A stretch of DNA of 64,000 nt, taken from assembly GCA_024698705.1 (NCBI GenBank), contig JAILQX010000044.1, positions 22,828 to 86,827 on the forward strand, in the 5' to 3' direction. The position numbers and the translations under genes are program-made. Source of the stretch: Lachnospiraceae bacterium. Its GTDB lineage: Bacteria; Bacillota; Clostridia; Lachnospirales; Lachnospiraceae. Shown here one piece after another: positions 40,647 to 51,933 of the stretch. The stretch's first letter is position 1. Each line of letters opens with the position of its first letter. The notes under the pieces are model-generated. The model saw nothing but the letters and a program-made list of their open reading frames with translations. It was not told where the DNA came from and searched no databases.

Positions 40647-43600
40647 TTAAAGCTTCATCTTTTTCATGGCGGATGAAAGCATGAGTTTGATCCTGTTAAG
40701 CTGATTAACCTCGCTGGCACCTGGATCGTAATCGATCGCAACGATGTTGGCATCGGGATGCGTGCGGCGTATTTCCTTTATGACGCCCTTACCGACTATA
40801 TGGTTAGGCAGACAGCCGAAGGGCTGCGTACATACGATATTGGGCGCACCCGAGTGGATGAGCTCTACCATTTCCCCGACAAGGAACCAGCCTTCACCGG
40901 TCTGATTGCCGATGGAAACATAATCCTTTGCATAATCAACAAGATCGGCTATACGCGGAGTGGGCTCAAAGTGCCTGCTCTTTTTGTATGCCCTGTTGAC
41001 GGGGGCAGTAAGTCTTTCTATCGCCCATATTGCAAGGGAGGATGTGAGAGCACTTTTGGCGCTTGCGGAAAAATGCTCGTGCTTGAATATCTGGTCGTAG
41101 AAACAATAGAGCATAAAGCCCATGAGTTCCGGTACGACTGCTTCCGCACCTTCATGTTCGAGGAGTTCGACAAGGCGGTTATTGCCTGCGGGAGAGTACT
41201 TTACAAGTATCTCGCCAACGATGCCTACACGGGGTTTACGGAGCTCTTCATCTATGGGAATTGCATCAAATTCACGGATGATGCGTTTTACCATCTTGTA
41301 GAACCTGCGCATGCTGATGTGCTTTGCAGTCACAATATCAACGCATGGAGCGATAAGCTCCTTATGGAGTCTGTCAACACTTCCTTTTTCCAGTTCGTAA
41401 GGACGCATACGATAAACGACCTTCTGGAAAATATCACCGAATACCGCTCCAAGTGCGGAGCGTATAAGCAGATCGGCATTCATGTGGAAGCCTGAATTAA
41501 CCTCGATCGCTCCCAGATTAAGTGAAATGACAGGAATATGTTCCATTCCCGCCTTTTTGAGGGCACGTCTTATGAAACCTATGTAGTTTGTGGCACGACA
41601 GCCGCCACCTGTCTGGGTAATGATAAGGGCGGTGCGGTCAAGGTCGTATTTGCCCGAATACAGTGCTTCCATAAGCTGACCTACTACGAGCAATGAAGGG
41701 TAGCATGCGTCGTTATTGACGTATTTGAGACCCATATCGATGGAAGCACGGGAGTTGGAATCCAGTACCACCAGATTATAGCCGCAGCTTGCCATTGCAG
41801 GTCCGATTATGTCGAAATGTATGGGTGACATCTGAGGACATATGATCGTATAATTCTTTCTCATATCCTCGGTGAATTCCACTTTCTTGATTGCACTCGT
41901 TCTTATTTTCCTCTGTTTCTGTTTGCGCTTTCTTACTTCGAGAGCGCTTATGAGCGAACGGATCCTTATCCTTGCCGCGCCCAGGTTGTTGACCTCATCG
42001 ATCTTTAAGCAGGTATATATCTTATCCGCGTTCGACAGGATATCATTGACCTGATCCGTAGTGACGGCATCGAGACCGCAGCCAAACGAATTGAGCTGGA
42101 CCAGATCGAGGTCATCGCGTGTTCTGACATAACTTGCCGCAGCATAAAGACGGGAATGATACATCCACTGATCTGAAACGATAAGCGGTCTTTCCGGTTT
42201 GGCAAGATGGGAAACACTGTCCTCCGTCAGGACAGCGATGTTGTATGAATTAATGAGTTCGGGTATACCGTGGTTGATCTCGGGATCGAGATGATACGGT
42301 CTGCCGGCGAGGACTATACCTCTGGTGCCTGTTTCCTCGAGATATCTGAGGACTTCTTCACCTTTGGCCTGGATGTCCTTATGTGCACTGTCGAGCTCCT
42401 TCCACGCGCTGTATACCGCATTTGTAACGTCTATGGCAGATATTTCGGGGAAATACTTTATCAGTTCCTTTGCGATGACATCTGGGCCGATAAATGAAAG
42501 GAACGGATTTACAAATCTGACCTCGCCGCGGCCTATCTCTTCGACATTGTTTTTGATATTTTCCGAATAAGAAGTTACTATCGGACAGTTGTAATGATTG
42601 TTGGCTTCCTCGAACTCATTTCTTTCGTAGAAAAGGGCAGGATAGAAGATAAAATCGACTTTCTGATTTATCAGCCACATTATATGTCCGTGAGCAAGCT
42701 TGGCAGGATAGCATTCTGACTCCGAAGGTATGGACTCGATACCGAGTTCGTATATCTTACGCGTTGACACCGGTGAAAGCACAACACGATAGCCCAGTTC
42801 CGTGAAGAATGTATGCCAGAACGGATAGTTCTCATACATATTGAGGACTCTGGGAATACCGACCGTTCCGCGCTTTGCTTCTTCGGGGCCCAGCGGTTCG
42901 TAGCCGAAAAATCTGTTAAGCTTATATTCAAAAAGATTGGGTATATTGTTCTTGTTCTTTTCCTTGCCGATACCGCGTTCGCATCTGTTTCCGCTGATAT
43001 ACTGCCTTCCGCCGGAAAAACGGTTGATCGTGAGACGGCAGTTATTGGTACAGCCTTTGCATTTGGCCATGCTTGTTTCAAATGTAAAGGCGTCAAGTGC
43101 TGCGGATGAGAGCATAGTCGTTTCATAGCCTTCCTCGAAACGTTCCCTTGCTATAAGTGCGGCACCGAAGGCTCCCATGATACCGGCTATGTCGGGACGT
43201 ATAGCCTCGCAGCCGGCGATCTTTTCAAATGATCTGAGGACAGCATTGTTATAGAAAGTGCCGCCTTGAACGACTATATTGTGGCCGAGTTCGGATGCAT
43301 CCGAAACCTTTATGACCTTGAAGAGAGCATTTTTTATAACAGAGTAGGCAAGACCTGCGGAAATGTCGGCAACACTTGCGCCTTCCTTCTGGGCCTGCTT
43401 TACCTTAGAATTCATGAATACCGTACATCTCGTACCGAGGTCTATGGGATGCTTTGCAAATAATGCTTCTTTGGCAAAATCCTGTACGGAATAGTTTAAG
43501 GATTCGGCAAAGTTTTCTATGAACGATCCGCAGCCCGAAGAGCATGCTTCATTGAGAAGTACACTGTCTACGGTCTGATTCTTGATCTTGATGCATTTCA

Positions 43601-44870
43601 TGTCCTGACCGCCGATATCGAGTATACAATCCACATCGGGTTTAAAGAAAGCGGCGGCATAGTAGTGGGCAACGGTCTCAACCTCCCCGTCATCGAGAAG
43701 GAAAGCGGCCTTCATCAGTGCTTCACCGTACCCGGTCGAACATGCCCTGACGATCTTTGTTCCTTCGGGCATGGTCCTGTATATATCCTTCAGAGCGTCT
43801 ATGGCGGTCTGGAGAGGACTTCCGTTGTTATTGCTGTAGAATGAGTAGAGCAGGTCACCTTCTTCGCTTACAAGAGCGATCTTAGTGGTAGTGGAACCAG
43901 CATCGATACCCATGTATATATTGCCTTTGTATGTGGCGAGGTCTGCTTTTTTGACGCATGCCTTTTCATGGCGCGCGATAAATGAATCAAACGCATTTTT
44001 ATCCGCAAACAGGGGCTCGAGTCGTTCAACCTCAAACTCCATCTTTATACCTGAGATAAGCCTGTTTATCATATCATCGATGCCTACGGAAATATCTTCC
44101 TTTGCATTGAGGGCAGAGCCGATGGCGGCAAACAGGTGGGAATTGTCGACCTCAATGACATGCTCATCATCAAGCTTGAGTGTTCTGATAAATGCAACCT
44201 TGAGTTCCGAAAGGAAATGCAGCGGCCCGCCAAGGAATGCAACATGCCCTCTTATGGGCTTTCCGCATGCGAGACCTGAGATGGTCTGATTTACGACAGC
44301 CTGGAAAATAGAAGCGGCAAGATCCTCACGTGTTGCTCCGTCATTTATAAGCGGCTGGATATCGGTTTTGGCAAACACACCGCACCTGGCCGCTATAGTA
44401 TAAAGTGAATTGTAATTCTTTGCGTATTCATTGAGACCCGGAGCGTCGGTTTGGAGAAGTGCGGCCATTTGGTCGATGAACGAACCCGTACCACCGGCAC
44501 AGATACCGTTCATACGCTGTTCTATATTGCCGCCTTCAAAGTAGATGATCTTGGCATCTTCGCCGCCAAGTTCGATGGCAACGTCTGTTTTCGGAGCATA
44601 TTCCTGAAGTGATGTGGAAACCGCGATGACCTCCTGGGTGAACGGAACTTCAAGATGATTGGCAAGAGTAAGTCCGCCCGAGCCGGTTATCATGGGATGA
44701 ACGGTGATACTTCCGAGTTTATCCTCAGCTTTCTTAAGAAGTGAAGCGAGGGTGTCCTGTATATTTGCAAAATGCCTTTCGTAATCGGCAAACAGTAATT
44801 CGTGGTTTTCAGACAATATGGCAATCTTAACGGTTGTTGAACCTATGTCTATGCCCAAAGTGTAATCCAT
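40647..44870 (-). CDS. Giant acyl-CoA dehydratase activase-related protein (BcrAD/BadFG + DUF2229 + C-terminal dehydratase-like part)
   Basis: 1407 residues. Two ASKHA ATPase modules of the 2-hydroxyacyl-CoA dehydratase activator type stand in tandem: residues ~1-260 ([28 protein letters not shown]) and ~318-575 ([30 protein letters not shown]). In HgdC the Cys of this loop binds a bridging 4Fe-4S cluster. Next is a Cys-rich stretch, CKGCTNNC...NRCERG (about 604-633), then DUF2229 (from ~670, [15 protein letters not shown]), and a C-terminal half with Cys, resembling the HgdB/C type. The true substrate of this protein is unknown; some relatives are proposed ATP-driven electron donors. No dehydratase subunits lie next to it. 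GAAAGGAT precedes the start. Confidence 0.87.
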   Translation of the reverse strand: MDYTLGIDIGSTTVKIAILSENHELLFADYERHFANIQDTLASLLKKAEDKLGSITVHPMITGSGGLTLANHLEVPFTQEVIAVSTSLQEYAPKTDVAIELGGEDAKIIYFEGGNIEQRMNGICAGGTGSFIDQMAALLQTDAPGLNEYAKNYNSLYTIAARCGVFAKTDIQPLINDGATREDLAASIFQAVVNQTISGLACGKPIRGHVAFLGGPLHFLSELKVAFIRTLKLDDEHVIEVDNSHLFAAIGSALNAKEDISVGIDDMINRLISGIKMEFEVERLEPLFADKNAFDSFIARHEKACVKKADLATYKGNIYMGIDAGSTTTKIALVSEEGDLLYSFYSNNNGSPLQTAIDALKDIYRTMPEGTKIVRACSTGYGEALMKAAFLLDDGEVETVAHYYAAAFFKPDVDCILDIGGQDMKCIKIKNQTVDSVLLNEACSSGCGSFIENFAESLNYSVQDFAKEALFAKHPIDLGTRCTVFMNSKVKQAQKEGASVADISAGLAYSVIKNALFKVIKVSDASELGHNIVVQGGTFYNNAVLRSFEKIAGCEAIRPDIAGIMGAFGAALIARERFEEGYETTMLSSAALDAFTFETSMAKCKGCTNNCRLTINRFSGGRQYISGNRCERGIGKEKNKNNIPNLFEYKLNRFFGYEPLGPEEAKRGTVGIPRVLNMYENYPFWHTFFTELGYRVVLSPVSTRKIYELGIESIPSESECYPAKLAHGHIMWLINQKVDFIFYPALFYERNEFEEANNHYNCPIVTSYSENIKNNVEEIGRGEVRFVNPFLSFIGPDVIAKELIKYFPEISAIDVTNAVYSAWKELDSAHKDIQAKGEEVLRYLEETGTRGIVLAGRPYHLDPEINHGIPELINSYNIAVLTEDSVSHLAKPERPLIVSDQWMYHSRLYAAASYVRTRDDLDLVQLNSFGCGLDAVTTDQVNDILSNADKIYTCLKIDEVNNLGAARIRIRSLISALEVRKRKQKQRKIRTSAIKKVEFTEDMRKNYTIICPQMSPIHFDIIGPAMASCGYNLVVLDSNSRASIDMGLKYVNNDACYPSLLVVGQLMEALYSGKYDLDRTALIITQTGGGCRATNYIGFIRRALKKAGMEHIPVISLNLGAIEVNSGFHMNADLLIRSALGAVFGDIFQKVVYRMRPYELEKGSVDRLHKELIAPCVDIVTAKHISMRRFYKMVKRIIREFDAIPIDEELRKPRVGIVGEILVKYSPAGNNRLVELLEHEGAEAVVPELMGFMLYCFYDQIFKHEHFSASAKSALTSSLAIWAIERLTAPVNRAYKKSRHFEPTPRIADLVDYAKDYVSIGNQTGEGWFLVGEMVELIHSGAPNIVCTQPFGCLPNHIVGKGVIKEIRRTHPDANIVAIDYDPGASEVNQLNRIKLMLSSAMKKMKL

Positions 44871-45188
44871 GGTCTATCCTTTCAATCGCAGAGAACCGCA
44901 TGGGGTGCTACGCAGCCACAGCACTTCGCCAGAGGCGAATCATAATGCGCGGTGGTTTGATACCGTACTCCTCGTTACGTACGTCTACATATTTTATGCA
45001 AGTTCGCAATCCAATATATTATACAAGCAAAGATTTTAAGTTTCAACAAGGTAAAAGGGTCAAATATCGCATTTTTCTAAACTTTAATTAAAATTTATAA
45101 AATTTTTATTTTTTCTGTAAAAAGGAAAAATTATAATTGCATTGAATATAATCATTAGGCTGTACTTTACAGAAACAGGAGATTATGG
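44871..45188. other. Intergenic region between divergent activase and dgt genes
   Basis: 318 bases with no convincing gene. On the minus strand it holds a consensus promoter and a ~140-base leader with two adjacent hairpins, GTGCT/AGCAC (44905-44924) and TTCGCC-AGA-GGCGAA (44925-44939). On the plus side the last 130 bases are AT-rich, with two TATAAT boxes (45132-45137 and 45147-45152) that could serve dgt; neither has a good -35. Confidence 0.6.
45018..45046 (-). promoter_or_regulatory. Consensus promoter of the activase gene
   Basis: Read on the minus strand: TTGAAA (45046-45041), 17 bases, TATAAT (45023-45018). This is five of six and six of six matches to the consensus. Confidence 0.8.
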
Positions 45189-46193
45189 ATGACGATCAGA
45201 GAAGAACTTGAGGAACGCGAACGAATTGTCTTAAGTAAATATGCAACTTTAAGTTCCGAATCCAGAGGCAGACTCAGGGAGGAGGAACAATGCGATATCA
45301 GACCTGTTTTCCAAAGGGACAGGGACAGGATACTGCACTGTAAGAGTTTCAGAAGGCTGAAAGATAAGACACAGGTCTTCCTTTCACCGGAAGGGGATCA
45401 TTACAGAACGAGACTCACTCATACGCTTGAAGTCAGCCAGAATGCCAGGACCATTGCCAAAGCCCTGCAGCTTAACGAAGATCTGGTAGAGGCCATAGCA
45501 CTGGGGCATGATCTTGGACACACACCGTTCGGACACGCAGGTGAAAGGGCACTCAACGAGATATGTCCGCTGGGCTTTGAACACAACGTCCAGAGTTTAA
45601 GGACGGTGGATGTGCTCGAAAAGGACGGCCAGGGACTCAACCTCACAATGGAAGTAAGGGACGGTATCCTGAATCATCAGACGAGCAGCATGCCGTTTAC
45701 GCTTGAAGGAAAGATCGTCAGACTCTCCGATAAGATTGCTTATATACACCATGATATGGATGACGCTATCCGCGGAGGCATCCTAACGGAGGAGGATGTG
45801 CCGATGTCGATAAGAGAGGTCATAGGCTATTCGCTCGGTGAAAGACTTGATCATTTCATCCACGATATAGTGATAACGAGTTTCGGTAAGAACGATATAA
45901 TGATGTCCGAACCTGTGGAAAAGGCCATGAAGGAGATCAGACAGTTCATGTTTGAAAGGGTATACACCAATCCAAGTGCCAAATCAGAGGAAGGCAAGGC
46001 AGAGATGCTCATGGAGACTCTCTACACCTATTATCTCAACCATATAGATCTGCTTCCCAAAGAACTGCTCGATCTGCTTGATAAAGGTGAAGCAAAGGAA
46101 AGGATAGTATGCGATTTTGTCGGCGCCATGAGCGACAGATACGCAACGTCAAAATACGAAGAGATATTCATCCCGAAATCATGGCATCTGTAA
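45189..46193 (+). CDS. Deoxyguanosinetriphosphate triphosphohydrolase-like HD protein
   Basis: 334 residues. The HD domain is clear: RTRLTHTLEVSQNARTIAKAL (His), ALGHDLGHTPFGHAGE (His-Asp and more) and LSDKIAYIHHDMDDA (late Asp). These proteins remove the triphosphate from dNTPs, balancing the DNA precursor pool. Length fits the short dGTPase class. CAGGAG precedes the start. In many Firmicutes this gene lies just before dnaG and rpoD, as here. Confidence 0.92.
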   Translation: MTIREELEERERIVLSKYATLSSESRGRLREEEQCDIRPVFQRDRDRILHCKSFRRLKDKTQVFLSPEGDHYRTRLTHTLEVSQNARTIAKALQLNEDLVEAIALGHDLGHTPFGHAGERALNEICPLGFEHNVQSLRTVDVLEKDGQGLNLTMEVRDGILNHQTSSMPFTLEGKIVRLSDKIAYIHHDMDDAIRGGILTEEDVPMSIREVIGYSLGERLDHFIHDIVITSFGKNDIMMSEPVEKAMKEIRQFMFERVYTNPSAKSEEGKAEMLMETLYTYYLNHIDLLPKELLDLLDKGEAKERIVCDFVGAMSDRYATSKYEEIFIPKSWHL

Positions 46194-46214
46194 CGTTAAC
46201 CAGACGGAGGAAAT

Positions 46215-47999
46215 ATGTATTATCCGGAAGACATAGTCGAAGAAGTCAGAAGTAAAAATGACATAGTTGATATCATCTCGGGTTATGTCCGGTTGACAAA
46301 GAAGGGATCGACTTATTTCGGACTGTGCCCTTTCCACAACGAAAAGACCGGATCGTTCTCCGTATCACCTTCAAAGCAGATGTTTTACTGCTTCGGATGC
46401 GGGGCCGGAGGAAATGTATTTACATTCCTCATGAAGCATGAAAATGCAACCTTCAGCGAAGCAATACAGACACTGGCGGACCGCGCCGGAGTCAAGCTTC
46501 CCGAGGTGGAACTGAGTGACGAACAGAAAAAACAGATGAGTGAAAAAGCCGTACTGCTTGAGATCAACAAAGAGGCTGCCAAATATTATTATTATCAGCT
46601 GAGGGGGCAGAGCGGAAAGATCGGTTATGAATATTTTGAGAACAGAAAACTGAGCGCCGAGACCATGCAGAGGTTCGGACTCGGATTTTCGCTTCCGTTT
46701 GCGGACGATCTTGTGCAGTACCTGAGAAAAAAAGGCTACAGGGACGATATGATCATCAAGGCGGGACTTGCTTCGCATGATGAGAAAAGAGGAACGCACG
46801 ATAAGTTCTGGAACAGGGTGATGTTTCCGATACAGGACATGAACCACAGGGTCATAGGCTTCGGCGGACGTGTCATGGGAGAAGGGGAACCGAAGTATCT
46901 GAACAGCCCCGAGACACCGATATTTGATAAGAGCAGGAATCTGTACGGTCTTAATTTCGCAAGATCGAGCAAGAATGACTATCTGATACTCTGTGAAGGA
47001 TACATGGATGTCATCACGATGCACCAGGCCGGATTTACGGAGGCTGTGGCATCGCTCGGGACATCATTCACATCCGGGCAGGCGAGCATAGTAAAAAGGT
47101 TCTGCGAAAGCGTGATCCTCAGTTACGACAGCGATGAGGCCGGAACAAAAGCAGCGCTAAGGGCGATCGAGATACTCAAGAATGTCGGATTGAGTGCAAA
47201 GATACTTAACCTGAAGCCCTATAAGGATCCGGATGAGTTTATAAAGAATCTCGGAAAAGAAGAACTTTTAAAGCGCATAGAAAATGCGCAAAACTCATTC
47301 TTTTTTGAGATAGAGGTACTCGAAAGAAAATACGATCTGAAGGACCCCGGGGAAAAGACAAATTTCCATCGGGAGATAGCCAAGAAGATCTGCAATATTA
47401 GCGACGAACTTGAAAGAAAGAATTATACCGATGCGGTCTGCGACAGATACAACATATCAGTGGACGGTATGAACAAGATGGTCATAAGTTACGCCGGTAT
47501 GGGAGTTATGAGGCCCATAGAACCGCCGAGATCGGGGATAAAAAAGAATAACCCCGAGGAGGACAAGAAAAAAGCACAGAGACTTCTGATAACGTGGCTG
47601 TGCGAAGAACCGGGGATATATGACAGCATATCCGAATTCATCGGAAGCGAGGATTTCACCGATGAACTCTACAGAAAGGTCGCAGAGAAGATGTTTGCCG
47701 ATATAAAGGACGAAAACTTCGAACCGGCAAGGATAGTTTCAATGTTTGATGATGAGGATGAGCAGAAAGAGATCGCCCTTCTTTTTAATACAAAGCTGAC
47801 AGGACCGAACGGATTGCCCGTTTCATTTGATTCGGTCACGGAGAAGGAGAAGGCATTGCATGATATTCTTGTCAAGGTTAAAACCTCGGCGCTCGAGTAT
47901 TATTCGGCAAAAACGGATGATGTAGTCTCGATCGTCAGGATGGTTGAGGCCAGAAAAAAACTTGAGCACCTGAAAAACTCAAGAATAAAGATAGATTAG
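46215..47999 (+). CDS. dnaG: DNA primase
   Basis: 594 residues. The N-terminal zinc-binding domain is CPFHNEKTGSFSVSPSKQMFYCFGCG (about residues 39-64; the ligands are C-H...C-C). The catalytic core includes the RNA-polymerase motif and the Toprim acidic site: LILCEGYMDVI (Glu) and ILSYDSDEAG (DxD). The C-terminal ~150 residues should bind the DnaB helicase. It makes the RNA primers for replication. It starts 21 bases after the dgt-like gene and ends 15 bases before rpoD. Confidence 0.97.
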   Translation: MYYPEDIVEEVRSKNDIVDIISGYVRLTKKGSTYFGLCPFHNEKTGSFSVSPSKQMFYCFGCGAGGNVFTFLMKHENATFSEAIQTLADRAGVKLPEVELSDEQKKQMSEKAVLLEINKEAAKYYYYQLRGQSGKIGYEYFENRKLSAETMQRFGLGFSLPFADDLVQYLRKKGYRDDMIIKAGLASHDEKRGTHDKFWNRVMFPIQDMNHRVIGFGGRVMGEGEPKYLNSPETPIFDKSRNLYGLNFARSSKNDYLILCEGYMDVITMHQAGFTEAVASLGTSFTSGQASIVKRFCESVILSYDSDEAGTKAALRAIEILKNVGLSAKILNLKPYKDPDEFIKNLGKEELLKRIENAQNSFFFEIEVLERKYDLKDPGEKTNFHREIAKKICNISDELERKNYTDAVCDRYNISVDGMNKMVISYAGMGVMRPIEPPRSGIKKNNPEEDKKKAQRLLITWLCEEPGIYDSISEFIGSEDFTDELYRKVAEKMFADIKDENFEPARIVSMFDDEDEQKEIALLFNTKLTGPNGLPVSFDSVTEKEKALHDILVKVKTSALEYYSAKTDDVVSIVRMVEARKKLEHLKNSRIKID

Positions 48000-48014
48000 A
48001 TAAGCGGAGGTCAC

Positions 48015-49148
48015 ATGGACGAATCATTACAACCCAAATTTGAGGAAAAACTCAAAGCACTCTTAGAGGGTGCCAAGAAAAAAGAAAACGTCATTGATTA
48101 CAATGAGATTCAGGACACGTTTGCTGAATTCAATCTCGATGAGGAGCAGTTCGACAAGGTCCTTGAGACCATCGATCAGAACGGCATAGATGTGCTCAGA
48201 ATGGTCGAAGTCGATGACGATATTCCGGAGGATGATATCATCGACGATGAGGAGATCGTACTTACCGAGGAAGATGAGATCGATGTTGAAAATATCGATC
48301 TGTCCGTTCCGGATGGCGTAAGTATCGAAGATCCGGTCAGAATGTATCTGAAGGAGATCGGTAAGGTTCCGCTCTTGAGTGCGGAAGAGGAGATCGAACT
48401 CGCACTCCGTATGGAAGACGGCGACGAAGAAGCAAAAAAGAAACTGGCCGAAGCTAATCTCAGACTTGTTGTTTCGATCGCAAAGAGATATGTCGGAAGA
48501 GGCATGCTCTTCCTTGATCTTATCCAGGAAGGCAATCTCGGACTTATAAAGGCGGTTGAAAAATTCGATTACAGGAAGGGCTTCAAGTTCTCTACATATG
48601 CAACATGGTGGATAAGACAGGCTATCACGAGAGCTATTGCCGATCAGGCAAGGACCATAAGGATACCCGTTCATATGGTTGAGACCATTAACAAGCTTAT
48701 CAGGGTTTCAAGACAGTTGCTTCAGGAACTGGGGCGTGAACCTACTCCGGAAGAGATTGCGGAGGAGATGAACATGCCGGTAGAGCGTGTAAGGGAGATA
48801 CTTAAGATCTCTCAGGAACCCGTTTCTTTGGAAACACCCATAGGTGAAGAGGAAGACAGCCATCTGGGAGATTTCATACCTGATGACAACATACCCGTTC
48901 CGGCGGATGCAGCAGCATTTACATTGCTCAAGGAACAGCTCCTTGAGGTGTTAAGTACACTTACTGACAGGGAACAGAAGGTATTGAGACTCAGATTCGG
49001 TCTCGATGACGGAAGAGCAAGAACGCTTGAAGAGGTCGGCAAGGAATTCAGCGTCACCAGAGAGCGTATCAGACAGATAGAAGCCAAGGCTCTCCGTAAG
49101 TTACGTCATCCGTCAAGATCCCGCAAATTAAAGGATTATCTGGATTGA
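48015..49148 (+). CDS. rpoD: Primary sigma factor (sigma-A)
   Basis: 377 residues, a short Gram-positive RpoD. Region 1.1 (residues 1-80) is followed by an acidic stretch and by region 1.2 ([11 protein letters not shown]). Region 2 has the core-binding and -10 parts [27 protein letters not shown] and [17 protein letters not shown] (melting aromatic residues). Region 3 is [27 protein letters not shown], and region 4 ends with [30 protein letters not shown] for the -35. A useful comparison for the sigma-like protein at 59323-60069. Confidence 0.98.
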   Translation: MDESLQPKFEEKLKALLEGAKKKENVIDYNEIQDTFAEFNLDEEQFDKVLETIDQNGIDVLRMVEVDDDIPEDDIIDDEEIVLTEEDEIDVENIDLSVPDGVSIEDPVRMYLKEIGKVPLLSAEEEIELALRMEDGDEEAKKKLAEANLRLVVSIAKRYVGRGMLFLDLIQEGNLGLIKAVEKFDYRKGFKFSTYATWWIRQAITRAIADQARTIRIPVHMVETINKLIRVSRQLLQELGREPTPEEIAEEMNMPVERVREILKISQEPVSLETPIGEEEDSHLGDFIPDDNIPVPADAAAFTLLKEQLLEVLSTLTDREQKVLRLRFGLDDGRARTLEEVGKEFSVTRERIRQIEAKALRKLRHPSRSRKLKDYLD

Positions 49149-49840
49149 TGCTAAGCAAACGAATGAAAGCGATAGCGGATATGGTGCCTGTATGTGAGTG
49201 TGTTGCCGATATAGGCTGCGATCACGGATTTATAGACATAAAGCTCATGCAGGATGGAAAAGCCGGACACGCTGTTGCGATGGATATCAATGAAGGGCCT
49301 TTACTCAGGGCCAAAGAGCATATAAGGCAATACGGACTTGAGGACAGGATAGAAGTCAGGCTTTCCGACGGGGCAAAGGAACTTAAGGATAATGAAGCCG
49401 ATACCGCGATAATCGCAGGCATGGGCGGCAGGCTGATCACAAGGATAATCAGGGATGATGTGGATAAGTTCAGAGCCATGAAAAGCATTATCCTGTCACC
49501 TCATACTGAGACCGAAAATGTCAGATCGTTTTTATGTGAAAAGGGGTTTCACACGGAAGATGAGGACATGGTCTTCGAGGATGATAAGTATTATACGATC
49601 ATCAGATGCCGTTTTGCCGGCGGGGACATACAAAAGCCTGATGAAGCGGGCATTCTTTTCGGACCCGTGCTCATCGGAAAAAAGCACCCCGTACTTAAAG
49701 GATTTCTTGAAAATGAGCTTATTAAACTCGATGAGATCGAGATGAGGATGCGGGAAGGCGGTTCGGAGGCTCTCGAACGAAAATTGCCCGAAATTGACAG
49801 AAAACGTAAAATGATAAGAAACATCCTGGATGAATATTGA
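49148..49840 (+). CDS. trmK: tRNA (adenine(22)-N1)-methyltransferase
   Basis: 230 residues from ATG 49148, which overlaps the rpoD stop by one base (TGATG). The SAM-binding loop is VADIGCDHGFIDIKL (about residues 18-32), followed by AVAMDINEGPL and later TAIIAGMGGRLITRII, all typical of TrmK (COG2384). It methylates N1 of A22 in tRNA. The C-terminus (residues ~150-230) is a coiled region that binds tRNA. Coupling to rpoD is common in Firmicutes. Confidence 0.93.
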   Translation: MLSKRMKAIADMVPVCECVADIGCDHGFIDIKLMQDGKAGHAVAMDINEGPLLRAKEHIRQYGLEDRIEVRLSDGAKELKDNEADTAIIAGMGGRLITRIIRDDVDKFRAMKSIILSPHTETENVRSFLCEKGFHTEDEDMVFEDDKYYTIIRCRFAGGDIQKPDEAGILFGPVLIGKKHPVLKGFLENELIKLDEIEMRMREGGSEALERKLPEIDRKRKMIRNILDEY

Positions 49841-49865
49841 GAATACAGATGAAAGGGAAGGTTAT

Positions 49866-51521
49866 ATGGCAAAGATTACTATCAATGGGGTTACAAAGGA
49901 ATACGAAAAAGGAACGAGCTTTGAAAGCATCGTCAACGAATATCAGAAAGAGTACAATGGTGAGATAGCCCTTGTTACCGAAAACGGCAAGATACGTGAG
50001 CTTCATAAACGTGTCAATAAAGATGCCGAGATCAAGTTCATCACATTGCGCGATGCCATAGGTCACAAGACATATGAGAGAAGTGCCATCATGCTGTTTG
50101 TAAAGGCATTAAGTGATGTTGTGGGATCAAAGATCGACGGAAAAGTAAAGGTTGAATTTGCGATAGGCAAAGGACTTTACTGTACTCCGCAGGGCAATTA
50201 CAAGGTGACGGACAATCTTGTGGAGCATGTCAATGTCCGCATGAATGAGCTTGTCGAACAGAATATACCCATCATGAAAAGATCTTATCCCATAGCGGAA
50301 GCGATAGAACTTTTTAAAGAGCAGGGAATGGAAGATAAGATCAAACTGTTCAGATACCGCATGAGCTCTACGATCAATGTTTACAGCATTGAGGATTATT
50401 ATGATTATTTCTACGGATTTATGCTGCCGAGTACCGGCTACATCAAATCCTTCATAGTCATGAACTATGATGACGGTTTTCTGCTTCTGCTTCCGGATAA
50501 GTCAACACCGTTCGACCTTGATACATTTGAACCAAGGGAGAAGTTGCTTGACAGCATGAAGACTTCAACAAACTGGGGCAATGCGCTCGGTATAGGAACA
50601 GTAGGTGATTTAAACAACAAGATCTGTGATGGTGAGCTTGAGGACATGATACTTGTTCAGGAGGCTCTGCAGGAGAGAAGGATAAGCGAGATAGCAAGTG
50701 AGATCGCATCAAGGGATGGCGTAAAATTTGTTATGATAGCGGGGCCCAGCTCATCCGGAAAGACAAGCTTCTCACACAGGCTTTCGATACAGCTGAGATC
50801 TCACGGACTCAAGCCGCATCCGATAGCATGCGATGATTATTTTGTAAACAGGGAGGATACGCCTCTCGATGAAAACGGTGATTACAATTTTGAATGTCTT
50901 GAAGCCATAGATGTGGAACAGTTCAATAAGGATATGGTCGCCCTTCTTGAAGGTAAGAAAGTTGAACTCCCGTCATTCAATTTCAAGATAGGCAGAAGAG
51001 AATACAACGGTAATTATATGCAGCTCGGTGAGGATGATATCCTTGTAATAGAGGGTATCCACGGGCTCAATGACAAGATGAGTTACATGCTTCCCACCGA
51101 AAGCAAATTCAAGATATATATCAGTGCGCTTACCTGTCTTAACATAGACGGTCACAACCGCATACCTACGACTGACGGCAGACTCTTAAGGAGAATGGTA
51201 AGGGATGCCAGAACAAGAGGTACCCAGGCGGCACGTACCATACAGATGTGGCCGAGCGTAAGAAGAGGTGAGGAGGAGAATATCTTCCCGTTCCAGGAGA
51301 GTGCGGATGTAATGTTCAATTCAGCATTGATATACGAATTATCTGCTCTTAAGTTATACGCGGAACCGCTTCTTTACAACATTGATGAGAACGATCCGGT
51401 CTATCTGGAGGCACAGAGACTCCTTAAGTTTCTGGATTATTTTGTATCGATCCCTTCAGACAGGATACCTATCAATTCGCTTGCAAGAGAATTTGTTGGC
51501 GGAAGTATCTTTAAGGTATAA
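49866..51521 (+). CDS. TGS-domain uridine kinase-like nucleoside kinase
   Basis: 551 residues from ATG 49866, preceded by GAAAGGGAAGG. The N-terminal ~70 residues are a TGS domain (KITINGVTKEYEKGTSFESIV), which in ThrRS and SpoT binds RNA or ligands. A middle region resembles the ThrRS second additional domain (residues ~70-220). The C-terminal half is a uridine-kinase-like P-loop domain, IAGPSSSGKTSFSHRLS (Walker A) and LPSFNFKIGRREYNG; the sugar-phosphate product is unknown. Such fusions are widespread in Clostridia and annotated as nucleoside kinases. rnpB follows at once. Confidence 0.87.
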   Translation: MAKITINGVTKEYEKGTSFESIVNEYQKEYNGEIALVTENGKIRELHKRVNKDAEIKFITLRDAIGHKTYERSAIMLFVKALSDVVGSKIDGKVKVEFAIGKGLYCTPQGNYKVTDNLVEHVNVRMNELVEQNIPIMKRSYPIAEAIELFKEQGMEDKIKLFRYRMSSTINVYSIEDYYDYFYGFMLPSTGYIKSFIVMNYDDGFLLLLPDKSTPFDLDTFEPREKLLDSMKTSTNWGNALGIGTVGDLNNKICDGELEDMILVQEALQERRISEIASEIASRDGVKFVMIAGPSSSGKTSFSHRLSIQLRSHGLKPHPIACDDYFVNREDTPLDENGDYNFECLEAIDVEQFNKDMVALLEGKKVELPSFNFKIGRREYNGNYMQLGEDDILVIEGIHGLNDKMSYMLPTESKFKIYISALTCLNIDGHNRIPTTDGRLLRRMVRDARTRGTQAARTIQMWPSVRRGEEENIFPFQESADVMFNSALIYELSALKLYAEPLLYNIDENDPVYLEAQRLLKFLDYFVSIPSDRIPINSLAREFVGGSIFKV

Positions 51522-51522
51522 C
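51493..51522 (+). promoter_or_regulatory. Likely rnpB promoter
   Basis: TTGTTG (51493-51498) and TATAAC (51517-51522), 18 bases apart, overlapping the end of the kinase gene. Start of transcription would fall near 51529, just before the rnpB stem. Confidence 0.5.
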
Positions 51523-51544
51523 TGAGCATTTTACTACGTTAAAA

Positions 51545-51888
51545 ACAAGCAGGACGGGTGATCGCGGCAGCAACAGCTGACGAGGAAAGTCCGGGCTTCA
51601 CAGGGCAGGATGCCGGATAACGTCCGGTGGAGGCGACTCCCAGACCAGTGCAACAGAAATATACCGCTCTGCGTAAGCAGAGTAAGGGTGAAATGGCAGT
51701 GTAAGAGACTACCGCCTGTGTGGTAACATGCAGGGCACATGTAAACTCCATCTGAAGCAAGACCAAGCAGAAAGCGTTGACCCGGCCCGGCGAGCTTTCA
51801 GGTAGGTCGCTTGAGGCGGTCGGCAACGGCCGTCCTAGATAGATGATCATCCACGACATAACCCGGCTTACAGTTCTGCTTGTTTTTT
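51545..51888 (+). ncRNA. rnpB: RNase P RNA
   Basis: The RNA subunit of RNase P, which cuts tRNA 5' leaders. Conserved pieces appear in order: GAGGAAAGTCCGGGC, ACAGAAA, AGGGTGAAA, and near the end AGATAGATGATCATC and GACATAACCCGGCTTACAG. The 5' ACAAGCAG pairs with CTGCTTGT (51875-51882) as the closing stem, and a T run (51882-51888) makes this stem double as the terminator. Length of about 340 fits. The end bases are approximate. Confidence 0.96.
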
Positions 51889-51933
51889 ATAAATGGTTTA
51901 CATAATGTTATATATAGAAAGAAGGTTTCAGTT

